Assembly: GCA_049700455.1 (NCBI GenBank)
Contig: JBNAVJ010000005.1
Coordinates: 1-64,000, forward strand
Length of the DNA stretch: 64,000 nt
DNA from: JBNAVJ01 sp049700455
GTDB taxonomy: Bacteria; Bacteroidota; Ignavibacteria; Tepidaquicellales; Tepidaquicellaceae
Direction of reading: 5' to 3'
In this document: positions 49,984 to 59,849 of the stretch, piece after piece
Numbering within the stretch: position 1 is the stretch's first letter
Layout: every line of letters begins with the position of its first letter
Position numbers and translations under genes: made by a program
Notes under the pieces: generated by a model
Databases searched by the model: none
The model's input: only the letters and a program-made list of their open reading frames with translations
What the model was told of the DNA's origin: nothing

Positions 49984-51363
49984 CTATTTGGAAATAGTTT
50001 TAGAAAGTTCTTCATAAAAATATGCTACACTGAGAATTCCATAGTGAAAATTCTCAAGATCAAAATGTTCATCGGGAGAATGAGCATTTTCATCCGGTAG
50101 TCCAAACCCAAGTAAAACGGTGTCAGTCCCAAGAATTTCCTTAAAAGAACTAACAATCGGGATAGAGCCACCTTCTCGAATAAACACCGGTTCAACACCA
50201 AAGCCTTGTTTCAAAGCAGCTTTTGCAGCTTTTATAGCAGGGGTATTTATGGGAGTAATACTTGGGTTTCCCCCGTGCAGGTTAGTAATTTTTACTGTAA
50301 CCCCTTTAGGAGTAATTTTTCTAATATAGGCTTCAAACAGTTTAGCAATTTTTTCAGGTTTTTGATTGGGTACAAGCCTCATAGAAATTTTCGCACCCGC
50401 CTTTGACGGTAAAACGGTTTTAGCTCCTTCGCCTTGAAAGCCACCCCATATCCCATTACAATCAAGAGTTGGACGGGCTGATAATCGTTCAAGAGTTGTG
50501 TATCCTTCCTCTCCTGCAAGTTCTTCAACACCAAGTTCCTTTTTAAACCTTTCTTCATTATAGGGCAAGCGTTTAAATTCTTCACGTTCTTCTTCTGTTA
50601 AAGGCAAAACATCATCATAGAATCCATCAATCAGGATTTTTCCTTTTTCGTCTTTTAACCTGGCAATGATAGTTGCAAGTGCATTAATCGGATTTTCCAC
50701 ACCTCCACCAAAACTTCCGGAATGAAGGTCTCTGTTTGGTCCCGTTACATCAAGCTGCATATAAACAAGTCCTCTCAAAGCATAACAGATTGAAGGCAAA
50801 CCTTTTTCATACATAGAAGTATCAGATATCACAACATAATCACAGGCGAGCAAATCTTTATTTTCTCTTAAAAATGGTTCAAGATTAATGCTTCCAATTT
50901 CCTCTTCACCTTCAATAATAATTTTCACATTGACGGGGAGTTTACCTGTTATTTTCAAAAATGCCTCAATTGCCTCAAGATGAATCAAAAATTGCCCCTT
51001 ATCATCAGTTGCACCTCGAGCATAGATTTTACCATCTTTTATTACTGGTTCAAATGGAGGATTACTCCAGAGCTCTATAGGGTCAACAGGTTGAACATCA
51101 TAATGCCCATAAATCAAAATTGTAGGGGCATTATTATCTGCTCCCAACCACTGACCAAAAACTATTGGGTGTCCTGAGGTTGGATATATCTTCACATCAT
51201 TCAACCCTATAGAAATTAATTGATTCTTAACCCATTCAGCACATCTAAGTATATCGTCTTTTTTATCTACATCATTACTTATAGAAGGAATCTCAAGGAT
51301 AGATTTTAATTTTGAGATTGCATTCTCTTTGTTGTCTTCAATATATTTTACTACTTTATCCAT
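49984..51363 (-). CDS. M20 family metallopeptidase (dipeptidase)
   Basis: 459 residues. Metal and catalytic residues: GHYDVQP (His and catalytic Asp), ARGATDDKGQ (bridging Asp), EGEEEIGS (general base Glu and metal Glu), and HSPDEHFD near the end (last metal His). An M20 lid domain is inserted. Resembles bacterial dipeptidases and succinyl-diaminopimelate desuccinylase relatives; di- or tripeptide cleavage is likely. The ATG follows directly after a stable terminator-type hairpin and has no clear Shine-Dalgarno. Confidence 0.9.
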   Translation of the reverse strand: MDKVVKYIEDNKENAISKLKSILEIPSISNDVDKKDDILRCAEWVKNQLISIGLNDVKIYPTSGHPIVFGQWLGADNNAPTILIYGHYDVQPVDPIELWSNPPFEPVIKDGKIYARGATDDKGQFLIHLEAIEAFLKITGKLPVNVKIIIEGEEEIGSINLEPFLRENKDLLACDYVVISDTSMYEKGLPSICYALRGLVYMQLDVTGPNRDLHSGSFGGGVENPINALATIIARLKDEKGKILIDGFYDDVLPLTEEEREEFKRLPYNEERFKKELGVEELAGEEGYTTLERLSARPTLDCNGIWGGFQGEGAKTVLPSKAGAKISMRLVPNQKPEKIAKLFEAYIRKITPKGVTVKITNLHGGNPSITPINTPAIKAAKAALKQGFGVEPVFIREGGSIPIVSSFKEILGTDTVLLGFGLPDENAHSPDEHFDLENFHYGILSVAYFYEELSKTISK

Positions 51364-51367
51364 AAAA

Positions 51368-51396
51368 AAATTATGCGGCTCTTAACCGCATAATTT
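51368..51396 (-). terminator. Hairpin directly before the M20 peptidase start (terminator of the TPR gene)
   Basis: AAATTATGCGG / CCGCATAATTT, perfect 11-bp stem with a 7-base loop. On the minus strand it is followed by a T-run that abuts the ATG of the M20 gene (51363). It terminates the TPR gene and could also work as a leader hairpin that limits read-through to the peptidase gene. Confidence 0.8.
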
Positions 51397-51425
51397 ACCA
51401 ATTTCCTATCTAAAAAAAACTACTT

Positions 51426-52910
51426 TTATTTATTCTTATTTTGAATAGCCTTTAGAGCATTACTGGCTTCAACATTGTTAGGTTCAAGTTCCAGTACCTG
51501 CTTATAAGCTTTTGTTGCCTCATCAAATTTATTTAGATAATAATACGAATTGCCAAGCATAAGGAATGCCTTTGTAAACTGATTGTCAATTCTGGTTGCT
51601 TCCTCGAAACTGGAAGCAGCTTTATCATATTTTTGCAGGTTGTAATATGCAAGACCTTTAAGGAAAAACATCACCTTAGATTTAGAGCCATAATCGGTTG
51701 CTTTTTCAAAATAATACACAGCCGAATCGTTAGCATTATTTGAAAGATGAACGACACCAAGGTTATAATAATAGAGGCTATTAGCTGAATCAAGTTTAAT
51801 AGCACAGTGATAAAGGTCAATTGCTTTCTGGTTATCTCCAAGGTTTTCCATTACTTTCCCAAATTTCCCAAAATCCTCTGCTTCAAATTCCTTTAGCGGA
51901 ACTTTCTGGAAGTATTCAACGGCTTTTTTGTAATATTCAACCTGAGTTAGTGAATCATCAGATTTTTTCTCCGAATATATGTAAGCAGTATAGAGGTTAC
52001 CAGTTATAGAATTAGGATCTATTTTAAGGACCTCGTTAAGAATTTTTAGAGCATCATCAAATTTGCCCTGTGCATAAAGCGTTTTTGCATAATAAGAATT
52101 GCCTTCCTGAGAGCCTGGTTTAAGAGTTGAGAACTTCTTAAAAGCTGTTGCCGCCTCATCAAACTTGTCAGCAAAGTAAAGGATTTTTCCTATTTCAAGA
52201 TATGCATCAGCGTAGTTTGGGTCTTTCTGAATTGCCTCATTATAGGAAGAAAGGGCTTCAGTATATTTACGTTCCTTATAATATGCTTTACCTTTACCAT
52301 AATATGCTGTTGCAAGATTTTTATTAAGGCTCAGTGCCTTATCATAATTCTCAACTGCTGCCTTATAGCTGCCACGCATCAGATAAACGTTACCAATTCC
52401 AACATAGATAGAAGGGTCTTCTTTATTATATACTTGTTTGCTGGTAGCCTTAGCAAGAAAAAGAAGATTATTTGCCTCATCAAGTTTGCCTTCTGCCACA
52501 TACGCATCAGCCTCAGCAATCATTACGGGGATATTATTGGGATCTATCTTTAAGGCTTTTTGATAATAAGAGTGGGCTTTGGAATAGTCTTTTTTAAAAG
52601 TATAGTAGTCTCCAAGACCACGTAAGGCTTCAACTCCTTCATCATCATCTTTAAGAGCAATCTCAAAATATTTACGAGATTCATCAAGAGAACCTGTTCT
52701 CAGTAAAGCCTCAGCATAATAGTAATTTGCTTCATATCCTTTTTCACTCTTTACTACATCCTTGAGGTAATTTATTGCAGAGACATAATCGCCCTTTTTC
52801 ACTGCATTTATACCTTTTTGCAAGTTATCCTGTGCATTTATTTTAGAAACCAGCAGGATAAAAATCGCAAATAATACCAGCACAAAATGCTTTCTTGATA
52901 TTCCCATCAT
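51426..52910 (-). CDS. Exported TPR protein
   Basis: 494 residues: signal peptide to about 26 (ends INAQ) and about 12 tetratricopeptide repeats, for example AHSYYQKALKIDPNNIP, AVENYDKALSLNKNLATAYYG, ALSSYNEAIQKDPNYADAYL and ATKAYKQVLELEPNNVEAS. It forms the end of a TonB-PstS-TPR module. Likely a periplasmic scaffold for envelope transport. It starts 18 bases after the PstS-like gene. Confidence 0.85.
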   Translation of the reverse strand: MMGISRKHFVLVLFAIFILLVSKINAQDNLQKGINAVKKGDYVSAINYLKDVVKSEKGYEANYYYAEALLRTGSLDESRKYFEIALKDDDEGVEALRGLGDYYTFKKDYSKAHSYYQKALKIDPNNIPVMIAEADAYVAEGKLDEANNLLFLAKATSKQVYNKEDPSIYVGIGNVYLMRGSYKAAVENYDKALSLNKNLATAYYGKGKAYYKERKYTEALSSYNEAIQKDPNYADAYLEIGKILYFADKFDEAATAFKKFSTLKPGSQEGNSYYAKTLYAQGKFDDALKILNEVLKIDPNSITGNLYTAYIYSEKKSDDSLTQVEYYKKAVEYFQKVPLKEFEAEDFGKFGKVMENLGDNQKAIDLYHCAIKLDSANSLYYYNLGVVHLSNNANDSAVYYFEKATDYGSKSKVMFFLKGLAYYNLQKYDKAASSFEEATRIDNQFTKAFLMLGNSYYYLNKFDEATKAYKQVLELEPNNVEASNALKAIQNKNK

Positions 52911-52928
52911 ATAATTTTATTTAATTTT

Positions 52929-53900
52929 TTAATCTTCAAGTTGAATGCGAATCCCTGTGTTTTTCCCTGGAACCAGCCCGTAATCAATCATAACTTTCTG
53001 ACCATCTCTACCTCTCATAAAGCTTACAAACCCTGTTGTCAGACTAATTCCAGCTTCCGTTGTGAAAACATATATTCTTCTAAAATAAGGATAACTCTGA
53101 TTTGCTATTGTTCCAATATGAAAATCCACAAACTTAAAGAAATTAGCAACTTTAATAGGCTTCACAGTTGAATCAAGGTTTTCCATACCTCCTCTACTCA
53201 GAAACGCCATATTGGAAACTCCAATAGCATTTCGATATTTTCTTATTTCTTCAAGCATCTGTACACTTGTTGTACACATTACCGCTGCCCTGGAAAATTC
53301 ACTTCCTAACAGAACAGAATCTTTTACAAATCCATTTAATGAAGAGTTTGGACGCGGAATAAAAATCTTGATGTTATCATCACTCCCTTTCATCTTCTGT
53401 TGAACTTCCTTGTTCTGTATCTCATCCTGTGATTTAATATCCGTCCATTTAGAATATGTCCCATTAAAAATGTTTTTAAGTTCTTCTTTTGTTAACCTTG
53501 TTGTAGGATTTTCAGGATTAACTATAAATGCCACCCCATCAAAGCAAACTTCATATTTCTGAACTTCTATTTTATATTTATTAATCCACTTTTTTGTAGT
53601 ATCATCAAAATCCCCTGCCATCACAATAGTGTTAACATCCCTATTCAGCAAGTCAACAACAAGGTTATTAGTCGGGACATATGAAATTGAAAGTTTTGCC
53701 TCTGGATTGAGCCTTTCAAATTCCTTTTTGAGTTCATCCATAACAGGTTTGAAAGTTTCATCCACTTCAATTTTTAATTCACCAGTTGTTGCTTTAGACT
53801 TCATTTCTTCATAATCACAGGCGGATAAGAAAATCGAAAGTATAACAATAAAACTAAGGAGAGAAGAAAACTTTTTCAGTAAATTGGCTATATAATTCAT
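52929..53900 (-). CDS. PstS-like substrate-binding lipoprotein
   Basis: 323 residues. Signal peptide ends FLSAC (lipidated Cys28). The mature part is a type II periplasmic binding fold of the PstS group (TGELKIEVDETFKPVMDEL ... LSISYVPTNNLVVDLLNR ... FIVNPENPTTRLTKEELKNIF ... IFIPRPNSSLNGF). No pstC, pstA or pstB genes are near, so it probably is not part of a phosphate ABC transporter. PstS-like proteins in a TonB operon recur in Bacteroidota-type genomes. Confidence 0.85.
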   Translation of the reverse strand: MNYIANLLKKFSSLLSFIVILSIFLSACDYEEMKSKATTGELKIEVDETFKPVMDELKKEFERLNPEAKLSISYVPTNNLVVDLLNRDVNTIVMAGDFDDTTKKWINKYKIEVQKYEVCFDGVAFIVNPENPTTRLTKEELKNIFNGTYSKWTDIKSQDEIQNKEVQQKMKGSDDNIKIFIPRPNSSLNGFVKDSVLLGSEFSRAAVMCTTSVQMLEEIRKYRNAIGVSNMAFLSRGGMENLDSTVKPIKVANFFKFVDFHIGTIANQSYPYFRRIYVFTTEAGISLTTGFVSFMRGRDGQKVMIDYGLVPGKNTGIRIQLED

Positions 53901-54142
53901 TTTTTGCGGATAAGCTCTTGAGTTTTATGTTCCAATTCTTCTATACGTTTTTGCTGCTTGAGAAGTTTGATTTTGGAATAAACTGTAATAAAACGGTATA
54001 CTCCATAACTAAGTAAGATTACCCCGAATATCACTCTATTTCTTGTTTCGATATACGGGGTAAAAACTCCCACCAGCAGGATTACCCCTATAACCGAAAG
54101 AACGACAGCAGTAAAAATATTAATGTAAAAACTAACATTCAT
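53897..54142 (-). CDS. Small two-helix membrane protein
   Basis: 81 residues with two membrane helices (about 8-28 and 35-53), then a coiled-coil-like basic/acidic tail (IKLLKQQKRIEELEHKTQEL). It overlaps the PstS-like start by 4 bases and lies 14 bases after tonB, so it belongs to the module. Unknown function. Confidence 0.7.
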   Translation of the reverse strand: MNVSFYINIFTAVVLSVIGVILLVGVFTPYIETRNRVIFGVILLSYGVYRFITVYSKIKLLKQQKRIEELEHKTQELIRKK

Positions 54143-54156
54143 CTAAAGAGAGCACC

Positions 54157-55074
54157 TTATTCTTTAGGTGTTTCTGTTTTCTTTTCTTCTTTTACGTCTT
54201 CTTTTTTCTCTTCTTTATCTTTCTTAAATTTACCTGTCAGTGTAAAGTTAAAAGGAACAGTTACCCAGCACTTTACAGGTTGACCTTGTTGAATAGCAGG
54301 GTTAAACTGTAAATTCATAACTTTTGAACTTACTTCAGAATGAAATACTTCAGGACCTGAAATCGAACCAATTTGAATGACAGAACCATCTGTTCCCACA
54401 AGGACCTTAACTGTAACCTTTCCTTCAATGCCATTTTGTCTGGCAATTTCAGGATATCTCATTGAAGCTTGAACCTGTCCAAGATTAACAGCAACTGGAG
54501 CTTTGTCAACTTCAAACTGTTGGTAGACTTTTGTTTTAGTATCTTTTTCTTTCTTCTCTTCTTTTTGTTCCTTCTTTTCTATATCTTTGGAATCGAGTTT
54601 TATACTGGAATAGTCAGTAACCTTGGATGGGTCAAAATCTTCACGACCCCTTGAGTCAACAGCAGTCTTAATTTCTTCCAGTTTTTGTACATCCTTGATT
54701 GTTTCAAGCACAGCGTCTTTCTTGGCAACAGGTTCAGGAGCAAGTGCGGCATCATCTTTCAATGCTTCAACTTTTGCCTGTTCAACTTCCGGTTGTTGTT
54801 GAGTTTCCTCTTCCTGAGTTTGTTGATCCTGAGTCTGGAAATTCTGGAGTTCAAGATTCCTTGAAAATTGTTCGCGTCGTTCAGCCTGCAATTTTTCAAG
54901 ATAAAGAGAAAATATATACAGAGAGATAAAAACTATGTGGACTACAATTGCAAGCAATACTCCACGGAAAAAAAACTTCATATATGATTTCTTTAACTCA
55001 GGGGCTCCATACTGCATCCTCTGATAGAGCGGTTCAACGTATCCGTTTTCCTGATTTTGATTATTCGCTGTCAT
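54157..55074 (-). CDS. TonB family energy transducer
   Basis: 305 residues: a membrane helix (about 31-54), a Glu/Lys/Gln-rich periplasmic spacer (about 60-195), and a TonB C-terminal domain (about 200-280) with MRYPEIARQNGIEGKVTVKVLVGTDGSV and NLQFNPAIQQGQPVKCWVTVPFNF. It transmits proton-motive force to outer-membrane receptors such as the four in this window. No exbB or exbD genes are next to it; upstream is an L,D-transpeptidase gene, so these partners are elsewhere. Confidence 0.9.
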   Translation of the reverse strand: MTANNQNQENGYVEPLYQRMQYGAPELKKSYMKFFFRGVLLAIVVHIVFISLYIFSLYLEKLQAERREQFSRNLELQNFQTQDQQTQEEETQQQPEVEQAKVEALKDDAALAPEPVAKKDAVLETIKDVQKLEEIKTAVDSRGREDFDPSKVTDYSSIKLDSKDIEKKEQKEEKKEKDTKTKVYQQFEVDKAPVAVNLGQVQASMRYPEIARQNGIEGKVTVKVLVGTDGSVIQIGSISGPEVFHSEVSSKVMNLQFNPAIQQGQPVKCWVTVPFNFTLTGKFKKDKEEKKEDVKEEKKTETPKE

Positions 55075-55212
55075 AGCGACCTCCGTTAGTTAAGTTTTTT
55101 ATATTTCTATTTTTTATACCTATATACGCTTTTTATTGTTCCGTTAAATACGGATTTTTCTCTTTTACAAATATAATCATATCAGGAATTATTTAACATA
55201 CAATTCCTAATA

Positions 55213-56325
55213 TTATTTATCTGGGGGGAAATACGGAAGTATTCCAATCGGGTTATGAAAATATTTCTTAATTAAATCCCGTTGAGTATCACTTAGCTCA
55301 TCGCTTATTACATTATCAGGCTGATTAGTAACTACCGAATCATTTGAGATTATGTGTTCAAAAGAATAAAAGGCTCTTTGTTTATACAAATTTGTTCTGT
55401 CGGTAATCGAAGCATAATAATACGTACTTTTGGGTAATTTTTGTTTTTCAGGTATTTTTCTATCATATCCAATATAAATACCAGATGTAGGAATAACTTT
55501 TGGGTCAACAACCAAAAATCTTCTTTCTTTTATAAAATACTGCCCTTCAAGTATATTATATAAATTTTCAGCCAACAGGTATTTCATTTCATCCTTTGAA
55601 TATGAAACAGGGTTTACATACCCTGGCGGAGCAAAACCTACAGTTCTTGCAGTACTACCTCTATGAGCAAGCACAAGAGTTCCGAGTGGACACTCTTTAA
55701 AAAGCTTTCTCACATCCTGATGGCGCATCCTAATACAACCGTGTGATGAAGGGGCAACTCCAAGCGTGCCATAATAACCTGTTCCGTTAAGTGAATGAAA
55801 ACCAATCCCCATATTAAAAGGCATAAAGAAATACATATCGGCGTTGTTAAACTGGGTGGATTCGTGATGCTCTTCCTTGTGAAATATTGCAAATAATCCG
55901 GGACGGGACTCAATCCCTTTTTCAAGATATTTATTACCTGTCGAGACAGGATACCTCTCCACTCTTCCATCTCGCCAGTGTTGATAAAGCATTTGCTGAT
56001 CTATTCTTAGTTCCAGCCAGCAATCTTTATCTGTATAAACTGTATCTTTCAGCCTTCCTGAGAGGTCTTCCTCATTAAGTATATTAATAAATTTCGATGA
56101 ATAATTTTCTCCTATAGCCGGCACCTCAGTAAATCCTGAACGCTCACTAAAATCTGGAACAGGAAAAGGCTCTACTAATAAACTCCATACTACTAAAAAG
56201 TAAGTAAAAATAATCAGGGTATAGCTCAAAACTGACTCACTGAATCCCTGTTGATTTTCAAGCCTGAGGCTCCCTGAGGGGATAGAACCTAAACTATAGT
56301 TGGTTATTTCTCTTTCTTCTAACAT
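55213..56325 (-). CDS. L,D-transpeptidase (YkuD domain)
   Basis: 370 residues: N-terminal membrane helix (about 33-50), then a YkuD catalytic domain with SHGCIRM at 194-200 (catalytic Cys197, His195) and FHSLNGTG with another conserved His. The domain cross-links peptidoglycan through 3-3 bonds or attaches proteins to the wall. A ~110-residue C-terminal part follows without a recognised domain. It is 138 bases upstream of tonB. Confidence 0.9.
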   Translation of the reverse strand: MLEEREITNYSLGSIPSGSLRLENQQGFSESVLSYTLIIFTYFLVVWSLLVEPFPVPDFSERSGFTEVPAIGENYSSKFINILNEEDLSGRLKDTVYTDKDCWLELRIDQQMLYQHWRDGRVERYPVSTGNKYLEKGIESRPGLFAIFHKEEHHESTQFNNADMYFFMPFNMGIGFHSLNGTGYYGTLGVAPSSHGCIRMRHQDVRKLFKECPLGTLVLAHRGSTARTVGFAPPGYVNPVSYSKDEMKYLLAENLYNILEGQYFIKERRFLVVDPKVIPTSGIYIGYDRKIPEKQKLPKSTYYYASITDRTNLYKQRAFYSFEHIISNDSVVTNQPDNVISDELSDTQRDLIKKYFHNPIGILPYFPPDK

Positions 56326-56427
56326 ATATATCTTTTAAGATATCAATTTTCATTCAAAAACTCTATTGAAAAATAGAGCAATTATTTCATTTCAGCATTA
56401 TATCCAAATAACTGTTGTATATATAAA

Positions 56428-56459
56428 AAAAGCGTGTGGACATTTGTCCACACGCTTTT
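56428..56459 (-). terminator. Rho-independent terminator of the T9SS gene at 56484
   Basis: AAAAGCGTGTGGAC / GTCCACACGCTTTT, 14-bp stem with ATTT loop; T-run on the minus strand. Confidence 0.93.
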
Positions 56460-56483
56460 CTCCTGAACTTTTGCTTTAGACTC

Positions 56484-58361
56484 TTACTTTACAAGCATCA
56501 TTTTCTTAACCGAACTGAATTCACCAGCTGTAAGTTTATAGAAATAAACTCCACTTGCAAGATTTCCTGCATTGAATTCAACTATGTAACTACCTGCTTT
56601 TTTTACTTCATTAACAAGTACTGCTACCTCTTTTCCTGTTATATCATAAATGCTCAGTTTTACAAGCTGGTCTTTTGGTAGGCTGAACTTAATTGCAGTG
56701 ATTGGATTAAACGGATTTGGATAATTTTGAAGCAATTCATATTTATCCGGTGCGGAAACGTTATTTCCAATCGCTGTAACTGCTCCACTACATCCAAACG
56801 ATGCCCATATGTGATAAGGGCCCGTTTCATTGTATATAACAAAACAACTGTCATTAGCAACATTTCTGAATCCGGGTTTAGGTGATATTGCAGCAGTTAA
56901 GAGGAACGAAGGATTCATCTTAGTAATGTTTACAGGCCAGACTCCTGTTGTGGAAGTAATAGTTACGTATTGGAGACTATCTGCTCCAGATCCCCAGTGT
57001 ATCATTGAGAGATAGATAGTGTTTGTTCCTCGTTTGCCCATTATATCAGGGGCATATGTTGAAGCTGTGGTAGACCCAAAAAGTTCTGATTGGGCAAAGC
57101 TGCCTGTAAAACTGAAGTTAGTAGTTCTGAAATATTTTGCCCGCCAGTTGTTGTTGGTAATGTCATACTGCCTGAAGGATACTATTATTGCTCCATTGTC
57201 ATTACTATTAGTTGCAAGTCGTGCATACGATTTCCTCGAAGTTGCTTCTGACCCACCAATAGAACTCCCTGCACTCTGACCAACATATGGAGAGTAAGTG
57301 GACATCTTTGAGAAAAATAGCTTTGTTGAATCGGGTACATTTGAATAAACAAAAATCAAGGAGTCGTTTGTATTTCTGAAAAACGCAAGATCTGTATGAA
57401 GCGGGGTAGAGTGGGAAGACGTAAACCACCAAATCTTGTCAGCTTTATATGTAAATGTGGGTGTCGTTGTGTATGGGTTTACACACACTGCAAACTTTTG
57501 TGCACAGACAGTTGCTGAATCAAATGAGATTGCTATATAAGTATAGGCAGAGCCAAAATAATAACTGTTATCACTTGTTATTCTGGGTGAGTAATACTTC
57601 TTTGCAGGGTCGTCACCAGGCCAGCTGAAAGCATATAATGCCCCACCAAAAGTAGGAGTGGTTATCACAGCGCCTCCTGAAAACACTTTTCCAGTACCAT
57701 TATTTGCAGTTAATCCGTACACTATCCAGATGTAACTATTACCACTTCCAGATTCAATTATTTCCATATCAGCCTCATCGGTATTGAAACGGTCTGTTCC
57801 TCCCAAAGTTATATAGGCATACACTACCCAGGACATACCGTTATTTGCTGAATATAACAGTCGTGCAGAATCTGGAGCACTCGCATTGCCTGAGTAAAAT
57901 CCTGCAAAAACCCATATCCTGCCTGCATTTGCACCACGCGTTTCTGTTGCTGTTGCCATACATTTCATTTTAGTATTTGTAAACAATCTCGTAGCATTAA
58001 TTGTGGGGTTGTCTTCATTATTAAGCATCGGTAAATTGGAAGCGTATTGAATACTTCCATTGTACGGTGTGTACTGAGCTGTTACTAAATTAGATTGCAT
58101 CGAATTAAGTTCATTGTTCAATCTTGTTATCTCATCACGATTTGATTCAAGGTTCTGCTCGCGTAGAGATTTAATTCTTGCAATTAATTCCTGCTCCCTT
58201 TGTGATGGAACGTAAGATTTTGTCATAACTGGAGATGATACTCCGTCTGTTCTATCTGTAATGACAGGGTTATTTGGTCCTTTGGGGACAAAAATACTTT
58301 CCTGCGCATAGAGTTTTACTGCCAAAAGAAGCAAAATTCCTACAATAAATTTTTTAACCAT
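56484..58361 (-). CDS. Secreted BNR-like protein with T9SS sorting tail
   Basis: 625 residues. Signal peptide to about 19 (ends LYAQ), a coiled-coil-like segment (about 50-95, SQREQELIARIKSLREQNLE), then a beta-propeller-type body (ATETRGANAGRIWVFAGF, SANNGMSWVVYAYITL). The C-terminal T9SS tail has LLQNYPNPFNPITAIKFSL, DITGKEVAVLVNEV and GVYFYKLTAGEFSS. AAAGGGAA lies just upstream of the ATG. Probably exposed on the surface; ligand unknown. Confidence 0.85.
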   Translation of the reverse strand: MVKKFIVGILLLLAVKLYAQESIFVPKGPNNPVITDRTDGVSSPVMTKSYVPSQREQELIARIKSLREQNLESNRDEITRLNNELNSMQSNLVTAQYTPYNGSIQYASNLPMLNNEDNPTINATRLFTNTKMKCMATATETRGANAGRIWVFAGFYSGNASAPDSARLLYSANNGMSWVVYAYITLGGTDRFNTDEADMEIIESGSGNSYIWIVYGLTANNGTGKVFSGGAVITTPTFGGALYAFSWPGDDPAKKYYSPRITSDNSYYFGSAYTYIAISFDSATVCAQKFAVCVNPYTTTPTFTYKADKIWWFTSSHSTPLHTDLAFFRNTNDSLIFVYSNVPDSTKLFFSKMSTYSPYVGQSAGSSIGGSEATSRKSYARLATNSNDNGAIIVSFRQYDITNNNWRAKYFRTTNFSFTGSFAQSELFGSTTASTYAPDIMGKRGTNTIYLSMIHWGSGADSLQYVTITSTTGVWPVNITKMNPSFLLTAAISPKPGFRNVANDSCFVIYNETGPYHIWASFGCSGAVTAIGNNVSAPDKYELLQNYPNPFNPITAIKFSLPKDQLVKLSIYDITGKEVAVLVNEVKKAGSYIVEFNAGNLASGVYFYKLTAGEFSSVKKMMLVK

Positions 58362-58667
58362 AACAGGTTCCCTTTCCTTTTTTATTTTATTAAATATAAT
58401 TTAATTAATAGAGCAATTTTTTCTTCTTTAAACCACACCCAGGAGCAAATAGTTCCCTCTTTCCTCAAAAAAAATCAAAAAATAAAAATTATAATGAAAA
58501 AAGATTTCTTTCTCTTTGGGACCTGTCAGAAAGATAATTAAGATTCACATATAAGTCAAGTACTTTTTTTCGGTATTAAGCATCTTTTATTTAAGTATTT
58601 ACATACAGGGAGTAAACTTTTTTAAAAAAATAAAAAATAAAAATATTCGTACTCAGTCAGGGAAATA
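58362..58667. other. 306-base non-coding gap
   Basis: Very AT-rich, no frame of note. It should contain the promoter of the T9SS gene at 56484-58361. I see no strong inverted repeat, operator or RNA gene. Confidence 0.6.
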
Positions 58668-59849
58668 TTAAATTATATTTAATAGATATGATTTCAAATA
58701 AATGGTTTCTTCCATCTGGGGTAAGAAACAGTGGTCAAAACTACAAACCGAATAATCAATAATTCTTACTTTTCTGTTTGCAATTAAAGCAGATTTAACA
58801 ATAATTTCACGAAAAGATGATTCTGAAATCACTCCTGAGCAAGAGAAGGAAAATAAAAAACCTCCCGGAGCAGTTAATATCATTGCTTTTGAATTTAATC
58901 TGATATAAGCATTAATTGCATTATTCAAATCTTTACGTGATTTTGCAAAGGATGGGGGGTCAAGAATTATCATATCATACCTTCTGTCATTCTTGCGCTG
59001 AACATTAAGGTAATCAAATACATCAGATACTTCAAATGAGATTTTTGGACTTAGTTTGTTGAGCTCTGCATTTTGCCGTGCCTGACTTATAGCATTTTCT
59101 GAAATATCAACACCAATAACGCTATTAGCTCCAGCCAGTAAAGCATTCATTGCAAAACCTGCATCATTACAAAACAGGTCAAGAACATTTGATTCTTTAG
59201 AAATAAACTGTCTTATTTTTAACCTGTTATTAACCTGGTCAAGATAATGAGCAGTTTTTTGCCCCTTTAACAAATCTATATGGTACTTGATACCATCAAG
59301 TTCAATGATTGTATCCAGGCTATCGGCTACCTCAGGAAAAACAATTTTTTCATACAAATCCAGTCCTTCGAGTTTGCGGTATGGGAAATTATTTTTTAAG
59401 ACAATTGCTTCTGCCCCCAGCTCATTGATAAGAACATTAGTAATAACAGGAATGTGGTGTTCCATTCCCTTTGAGAAAATCTGTACGCTATAAAAGTTAT
59501 TATATTTATCTATTACCAGTCCCGGGAGGAAATCACTTTCTCCATAAACAGCTCTAAATGCAGATTTGTTTCGCGAATACCTGTTTCTAAAGTTAAAAGC
59601 AACTTTTATTCTTTCAGTAAAAAATTGTTCATCAATCGCCTGACTATGAGCAGTAGTAAGTAAACGAAAGGCAATCAAAGAATGTTTATTATAAAAACCT
59701 TTTCCAAGAAACTTACCTCGGTAATCATACAAATCTGCAATTGGCTCATTCTCAGAATAATCTTCAATTTTTTCTATTTCATTGGAAAATATCCATTGAT
59801 AGCCTTGAAGAAACCGCCTTTCGTGTTTTTTCTTTAAGATAATCCTCAT
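58668..59849 (-). CDS. RlmI-like SAM-dependent rRNA methyltransferase
   Basis: 393 residues. N-terminal PUA-like domain (about 1-70, KKKHERRFLQGYQWIFSNEIEKI), a central domain and a C-terminal Rossmann methyltransferase: VLDLFCNDAGFAMNALLAGA (SAM motif I), GVDISENAISQARQNAELN and DMIILDPPSFAKS (motif IV). The layout matches RlmI (23S rRNA m5C1962). The motif-I Cys (CND) and DPPS fit the family. Its start overlaps the GT9 gene by 4 bases. Confidence 0.88.
   Translation of the reverse strand: MRIILKKKHERRFLQGYQWIFSNEIEKIEDYSENEPIADLYDYRGKFLGKGFYNKHSLIAFRLLTTAHSQAIDEQFFTERIKVAFNFRNRYSRNKSAFRAVYGESDFLPGLVIDKYNNFYSVQIFSKGMEHHIPVITNVLINELGAEAIVLKNNFPYRKLEGLDLYEKIVFPEVADSLDTIIELDGIKYHIDLLKGQKTAHYLDQVNNRLKIRQFISKESNVLDLFCNDAGFAMNALLAGANSVIGVDISENAISQARQNAELNKLSPKISFEVSDVFDYLNVQRKNDRRYDMIILDPPSFAKSRKDLNNAINAYIRLNSKAMILTAPGGFLFSFSCSGVISESSFREIIVKSALIANRKVRIIDYSVCSFDHCFLPQMEETIYLKSYLLNII

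Noticed and set aside
52929..53900. Canonical phosphate ABC transporter locus
   Set aside because: Only a PstS-like protein is present; pstC, pstA, pstB and phoU are missing and the partners are tonB and TPR genes.
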